A stretch of 64,000 nucleotides of DNA, from NCBI GenBank assembly GCA_934086185.1, contig CAKOHW010000001.1:62001-126000 (forward strand), in the 5' to 3' direction. Positions 60,134 through 64,000 of the stretch are shown here, piece by piece. Origin of the DNA: an uncultured Bacilli bacterium (GTDB lineage: Bacteria > Bacillota_I > Bacilli_A > RF39 > UBA660). The number at the start of each line of letters is the position of its first letter. The stretch's first letter is position 1. The notes under the pieces were generated by a model, which searched no databases, was not told the origin of the DNA, and was given only the letters and a program-made list of their open reading frames with translations. Position numbers and translations under genes: made by a program.

Positions 60134-61401
60134 TATCTTCTACGTCTCTTTCTACTACCTTTATAACTACGACTAATTATTGAACTTTCTAATTGTTTAT
60201 ATGTTTCTAATGCAACACCTACAACAATTAATAATCCTGTTCCTCCTAAAGTTACAGAACTTGAAAGGTTTGGAATTTTACTCATTAATATTGGCAAAGA
60301 TGCTAATATAATTAGGAAAAATGATCCAACAACTGTAAGTCTTGTTATAACATGTTTTAAATAAGCAGCTGTTTTTTCTCCTGGAGTTACTCCTGGAATA
60401 TAACTTCTATTCTTATCTAAATTTTCACTCATTTCATCTGGATTCAATTCCATTAATGTGTATACATATCCGAATACAAATATTAATACAATGTATAATA
60501 TAAATCCAGTTGCGGTTGTATAGTTAATATAATTATTAACAAAATTTTTAAATGCTTCATTTTTAATAACTTGTGCTATTAAAGATGGTATACCAACAAA
60601 TGCTGAAGCAAATATTACAGGCATAACACTAGCAGAATTCAATTTTATAGGAATATAAGATTGATCTTTACTATATGCTGTTGCAGTTCTATTACTATAT
60701 TGAATTGGGATTCTTCTTTGAGCTGACTCAATAAATATTACACCAATTAATATAATTAAATAAACTAATACAAATAATATAAACAAACTTATTCCAGCTG
60801 ATGTACTAAAATTACCAGATAATACTAAATCATTAAATGCTGTTATAAATACATTTGGTAATTGTTGTACAATACCAGCCATAATTAGCAATGACATACC
60901 ATTACCTATACCTTTATTAGTTACTTCATCAGCTAACCATATTAGTAGTGAACTTCCGGCAGTAAGTATAACTGTTGTTTTAATTACTGTCATTGTTCCA
61001 TATCCTTTTAGGTATGCATAACTAAATATATATCCTTGTACAAAAGCAAATAGTATCCCTAAATATCTATTTATCCTATTTATTTTTTGTCTTCCTGTAG
61101 CCCCTTGTTCTTTTAATTCTTTAAAGTATGGTAAGATATCCATTTGCAATAATTGAGTTATTATTGATGCTGAAATATAAGGCATAACACCTAACGCAAA
61201 TATTGAAAATGTTTTTAAACTACCACCACTCATAAGATTTAATAATTCTAAGAATCCTAAATCACTTGTGATTGCTTTAGCTCCAGGAACTACTATTGTA
61301 GTACCTATAGAAAATATAGCTAGAACAGCTAAAGTGAATAAAATTCTTTTTCTTAAATCTTTATTTGTTGGACTGAATAGTCCTTTAAGATTTGAAAACA
61401 T
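60133..61401 (-). CDS. secY: Protein translocase subunit SecY
   Basis: The 422 residues form the ten-helix translocon channel ('FALGVMPYISASIITQLLQ' and 'QGATGRQKINRINRYLG' are diagnostic), ending in a basic tail. Works with SecE and SecG and the SecA motor. Between rplO and adk, as in Bacillus. Confidence 0.97.
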   Translation of the reverse strand: MFSNLKGLFSPTNKDLRKRILFTLAVLAIFSIGTTIVVPGAKAITSDLGFLELLNLMSGGSLKTFSIFALGVMPYISASIITQLLQMDILPYFKELKEQGATGRQKINRINRYLGILFAFVQGYIFSYAYLKGYGTMTVIKTTVILTAGSSLLIWLADEVTNKGIGNGMSLLIMAGIVQQLPNVFITAFNDLVLSGNFSTSAGISLFILFVLVYLIILIGVIFIESAQRRIPIQYSNRTATAYSKDQSYIPIKLNSASVMPVIFASAFVGIPSLIAQVIKNEAFKNFVNNYINYTTATGFILYIVLIFVFGYVYTLMELNPDEMSENLDKNRSYIPGVTPGEKTAAYLKHVITRLTVVGSFFLIILASLPILMSKIPNLSSSVTLGGTGLLIVVGVALETYKQLESSIISRSYKGSRKRRRR

Positions 61402-61402
61402 T

Positions 61403-61843
61403 TTAAATCACCTCAGCAGTTCCGCCAGCACTCTCAATCTTAGTAACAGCTGCAGATGAGAATCTGTTAGCTTTTACTGTTAATTTCTTTTCTAAAGTAC
61501 CATTTCCTAGTACTTTAATTCCACAAAGTTGTTTTTTAATAATACCTTTTTCTTTTAATAATTCAGGAGTAACAACATCTCCATCATTAAATTTGTTTAA
61601 ATCACTTAAATTGATTGTTGCAAATTCAATTCTAAATCTTTTATTGTTAAATCCTCTTTTTGGAATTCTTCTATATAATGGACTTTGTCCACCTTCGAAC
61701 CAAGCTGAAATGCTTGCTCCACTTCTAGATTTTTGTCCATTTTCTCCACGAGTTGAAGTCTTACCCATTCCTGACCCTGGTCCACGTCCAACTCTTTTTC
61801 TTATTTTAGCTTCAGGAGTAGCACATAAATTTTCTAGTTTCAT
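61403..61843 (-). CDS. rplO: Ribosomal protein L15
   Basis: The 146 residues include 'KRVGRGPGSGMGKTSTRGENGQKSRSG' split features (glycine-rich N-terminal loop) and 'GGQSPLYRRIPKRGF'. The start at 61843 follows GAGGAG. rpmD (L30), normally between rpsE and rplO, is absent: the rpsE stop and the rplO start are two bases apart. Confidence 0.96.
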   Translation of the reverse strand: MKLENLCATPEAKIRKRVGRGPGSGMGKTSTRGENGQKSRSGASISAWFEGGQSPLYRRIPKRGFNNKRFRIEFATINLSDLNKFNDGDVVTPELLKEKGIIKKQLCGIKVLGNGTLEKKLTVKANRFSSAAVTKIESAGGTAEVI

Positions 61844-61844
61844 A

Positions 61845-62354
61845 TTATAACTCCTCAACTTTCTTACCACGTAATTCTGCAATATGTTCTGCAGTACGTT
61901 CTGATTTTAAAGCTTCTAATGTTGCTTTAGCCATATTTACTTTTGTATTAGAACCAAGTGATTTAGAAACTATGTCTTTAATTCCAGCTAATTCTAATAT
62001 AACACGAACAGCACCACCAGCTATAACTCCAGTACCTTCTTTAGCAGGTTTAATTAAAACTCTTGCTTTTCCACAAGTACCGATTGCATCATGTGGTATA
62101 GTTCTATTATCAATAACAGAAACTTTGCATAAGTTTTTGTTTGCTGCTTGAATACCTTTTTTAATAGCTTCTGGAACTTCGTTAGCTTTACCTGTTCCAA
62201 TTCCAACAAGTCCTTTTCCATCTCCTACAGCCATTGTAGCAGAGAAACGGAAATGACGTCCTCCCTTAGTAACTTTTGTTACACGAGAGATAGAAACAAC
62301 TCTTTCTTCAAGAAGTTTCTTTCTAGAGTCCATATTTTTATCTTGTCTTGCCAT
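61845..62354 (-). CDS. rpsE: Ribosomal protein S5
   Basis: The 169 residues include 'VVSISRVTKVTKGGRHFRFS', 'VGIGTGKANEVPEAIKKG' and 'GVIAGGAVRVILELAGI'. The start at 62354 follows GGGAGGAAG; a GTG further up overlaps that site. Decoding-fidelity protein of the small subunit. Confidence 0.96.
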   Translation of the reverse strand: MARQDKNMDSRKKLLEERVVSISRVTKVTKGGRHFRFSATMAVGDGKGLVGIGTGKANEVPEAIKKGIQAANKNLCKVSVIDNRTIPHDAIGTCGKARVLIKPAKEGTGVIAGGAVRVILELAGIKDIVSKSLGSNTKVNMAKATLEALKSERTAEHIAELRGKKVEEL

Positions 62355-62369
62355 AACTCTTCCTCCCAC

Positions 62370-62726
62370 TTAAAATTCTAATCCATTTTCACGTGCAGCA
62401 TCTGCTAATGCTTCAACACGTCCGTGATAAAGGTAACCACCTCTATCAAATACAACTTTAGTTATTCCAGATTTTTTTGCTTTTTCAGCAATGTCTTTTC
62501 CAACTAATTTTGCTGCTTCTACATTTCCACCATTTTTGATTTTTAATGTCAAACTTGATGAACTAACTAAGGTAGTTCCTTTTTCGTCATCGATTATTTG
62601 AGCAAAAATGTGTGAATTAGATCTGAAAACATTTAATCTTGGACAGTCTTTTGTACCATAAACTTTGTTACGTACACGAGCATGTCTTATTTTTCTTAAT
62701 TCATTTCTTGATTCATTCTTAATCAT
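62370..62726 (-). CDS. rplR: Ribosomal protein L18
   Basis: The 118 residues include 'RHARVRNKVYGTKDCPRLNV', 'SNSHIFAQIIDD', 'FDRGGYLYHGRVEALADAAR'. Binds 5S rRNA. Normal length and order. Confidence 0.96.
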   Translation of the reverse strand: MIKNESRNELRKIRHARVRNKVYGTKDCPRLNVFRSNSHIFAQIIDDEKGTTLVSSSSLTLKIKNGGNVEAAKLVGKDIAEKAKKSGITKVVFDRGGYLYHGRVEALADAARENGLEF

Positions 62727-62746
62727 ATACTAAAATCTCCCTTACC

Positions 62747-63286
62747 TTATTTAGCTGCTTTCTTTCCTTCTTTACGTCTAATATGTTCGCCTTTATATCT
62801 AATACCTTTACCTTTATATGGTTCTGGTTTTCTAAGCTTTCTTATATTAGCTGCAAATTCAGAAACTTTTTGTTTATCAATACCACTTATAGCTATTTCA
62901 GTAGTATTAACTTGTTCTACTTTTAAATCTGATGGTACGATTACTTCAACTGGATGTGAGAATCCTGCATTTACGTTAATCTTATTACCTTGAACATTAA
63001 ATCTATAACCTACACCAACTATTTCTAATTCTTTTTTATAACCTTCGCTTACGCCAATAATCATATTTTCAATTAGAGCATTAGTTGTTCCATGTAAACT
63101 TTTTACTGTTTTTAAATCATTTGGTCTTGTAATAGTTATGCTATTTTCTTCAACATTAACTTTAATATCTTTATTAAATGTATAACTTAATTCACCTTTT
63201 GGACCAGTAACTGTTATTGTATTATTATCAACAGTTGCTTTTACTCCTTCAGGTAATGTTAATTTTCTATTTCCTATTCTACTCAT
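62747..63286 (-). CDS. rplF: Ribosomal protein L6
   Basis: The 179 residues begin 'MSRIGNRKLTLPEGV' and end 'EPYKGKGIRYKGEHIRRKEG', the L6 signature. Normal length; between rpsH and rplR. Confidence 0.97.
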   Translation of the reverse strand: MSRIGNRKLTLPEGVKATVDNNTITVTGPKGELSYTFNKDIKVNVEENSITITRPNDLKTVKSLHGTTNALIENMIIGVSEGYKKELEIVGVGYRFNVQGNKINVNAGFSHPVEVIVPSDLKVEQVNTTEIAISGIDKQKVSEFAANIRKLRKPEPYKGKGIRYKGEHIRRKEGKKAAK

Positions 63287-63298
63287 AACTCATTTTCC

Positions 63299-63694
63299 TT
63301 ACCAAACAAAGGCAAGTACTTCTCCTCCTAGTAACTCTTTTCTAGCTTCTTTATCAGTCATAAGTCCTTTTGATGTAGAAACAATAGCAATACCTAAGCC
63401 ATTTAAAACTTTAGGAAGTTCATCATGTTTAGCATATACACGTAAACCAGGTTTTGAAATTCTTTTTAAGCCAGTAATGACTCTTTCTTTCTTACCTTCA
63501 GTGTATTTTAATGTCAATGTTATTTTATCACCATTTGTATTTTTTGAAACTTTATAATCACTAATATAACCTTCATCTTTTAATATTCTAGATATTTCTT
63601 CGGTCATTTTAGATCCTAAAACTTCAACTGTATCATATTTCATTTGATTTGCATTACGAATTCTTGTAAGCATATCTGCTATTCTATCTGTCAT
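63299..63694 (-). CDS. rpsH: Ribosomal protein S8
   Basis: The 131 residues begin 'MTDRIADMLTRIRNANQ' and end 'STSKGLMTDKEARKELLGGE...'. The start at 63694 follows AAGGTAATT; the longer frame lacks a site. Binds central-domain 16S rRNA. Confidence 0.96.
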   Translation of the reverse strand: MTDRIADMLTRIRNANQMKYDTVEVLGSKMTEEISRILKDEGYISDYKVSKNTNGDKITLTLKYTEGKKERVITGLKRISKPGLRVYAKHDELPKVLNGLGIAIVSTSKGLMTDKEARKELLGGEVLAFVW

Positions 63695-63708
63695 AATTAC
63701 CTTCCTTT

Positions 63709-63894
63709 CTACCAACTAGCTTTTTTTACACCAGGTATTTGTCCTTGATTTGCAAGTTCTCTAAAACAAATACGGCATAGACCAAATTTTCTTAATACTC
63801 CATGAGGACGTCCACATCTTTCACAACGAGTATAAGCTCTTACCTTAAATTTAGGTGTTCTTTTATTTTTAACTTTCATACTTGTTTTTGCCAT
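63709..63894 (-). CDS. rpsN: Ribosomal protein S14, type Z (zinc form)
   Basis: The 61 residues contain the zinc knuckles C-x-x-C...C-x-x-C in 'YTRCERCGRPHGVLRKFGLC'. This short form is typical of Gram-positives. Confidence 0.97.
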   Translation of the reverse strand: MAKTSMKVKNKRTPKFKVRAYTRCERCGRPHGVLRKFGLCRICFRELANQGQIPGVKKASW

Positions 63895-63902
63895 GTGTGT
63901 AC

Positions 63903-64000
63903 CTACTTTCTAAATGGCATTCCGAATCCACTTAATAATTCAAAAGCTTCTTCGTTAGTTTTTGCAGTTGTAACAAAAACTATATCCATTCCTCTCAATT
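63903..64000 (-). CDS. rplE: Ribosomal protein L5, C-terminal part (cut by window edge)
   Basis: The last 32 residues, 'RGMDIVFVTTAKTNEEAFEL' to 'FGMPFRK', match the end of L5, and the position before rpsN agrees. The rest lies beyond the right edge. Confidence 0.92.
   Translation of the reverse strand, partial: LRGMDIVFVTTAKTNEEAFELLSGFGMPFRK

Noticed and set aside
61606..61791. 61-residue frame inside rplO
   Set aside because: Out-of-frame overlap with a certain L15 gene.
1..64000. Mycoplasma-type genetic code (TGA as Trp)
   Set aside because: TGA ends the yqzL-like, HIT and one plsC frame at the expected places, and conserved Trp residues are TGG.

Overview
The window reads as the chromosome of a very AT-rich, low-GC Gram-positive bacterium. 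Gene order is Bacillus-like: rel/comN, yqfC-yqfD, ybeY-cdd-era-yqzL-recO, trx-cvpA-rnhC, infC-rpmI-rplT, dac-spmA-spmB, and the rplE-to-rplQ ribosomal operon. TGA is used as a stop (for example the yqzL-like and HIT genes) and Trp is TGG, so this is genetic code 11, not the Mycoplasma code. Several sporulation-family genes are present (spoVS, yqfC, yqfD, spoIIP, spmA, spmB, a dacF/dacB-type peptidase). My guess is an uncultured gut Bacilli lineage of the RF39/Erysipelotrichia-Mollicutes type; this is inference. Most starts carry an AGGAG or GGTGATA ribosome-binding site, which I used to trim many N-termini.

Layout. 1-10.6 kb: rel (cut by the left edge), comN-like, nfo, spoVS, an acyl-CoA synthetase, an ABC exporter behind a leader-peptide attenuator, a GH31 enzyme. 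10.6-13.9 kb: a decayed diversity-generating retroelement (DGR) locus with an intact target gene, and a broken PD-(D/E)XK transposase copy. 13.9-17.6 kb: a three-gene McrB-like AAA/DUF2357 operon with a membrane anchor. 17.7-25.7 kb: recO-yqzL-era-cdd-ybeY-thyX-yqfDC. 25.8-33.3 kb: sortase B, spoIIP, polC. 33.3-40.4 kb: an apparently complete DGR, then an XRE regulator, tRNA-Arg and an intact PD-(D/E)XK transposase. 40.4-56.3 kb: thioredoxin, cvpA, rnhC, surface protein, lipoprotein, S66 peptidase, mscL, two acyltransferases, the infC operon with its leader, fmt, spmAB, a DD-carboxypeptidase, a prepilin peptidase and a PilC-like protein. 56.3-64 kb: the ribosomal-protein/secY/rpoA operon, cut by the right edge.

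The most interesting system is the DGR. Reading the minus strand, it runs: target gene with a 3' variable repeat (VR), four hairpins, a MutS-domain-I-like gene, a template repeat (TR), a TR-transcript terminator, an Avd-like gene, and a reverse transcriptase with a YMDD box. TR (35579-35700) and VR (36429-36550) align without gaps over 122 nt. They differ at 18 positions, and all 18 are adenines in the coding-sense TR; the 80 non-adenine positions are identical. The variable residues fall in a C-terminal lectin-like domain of a secreted or surface-anchored protein.

A paralogous locus at 10.7-13.2 kb keeps a full-length target with its own VR, the same four hairpins with compensatory base changes, a truncated MutS-like gene and a broken Asn-rich template-like repeat. 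It has no reverse transcriptase. A third relic (the target tail only) lies at 2.8-2.9 kb. Each of the two larger loci has a copy of the same PD-(D/E)XK transposase upstream of its target. The cassette therefore seems to have been duplicated within this genome, with one copy kept working and the others decaying.
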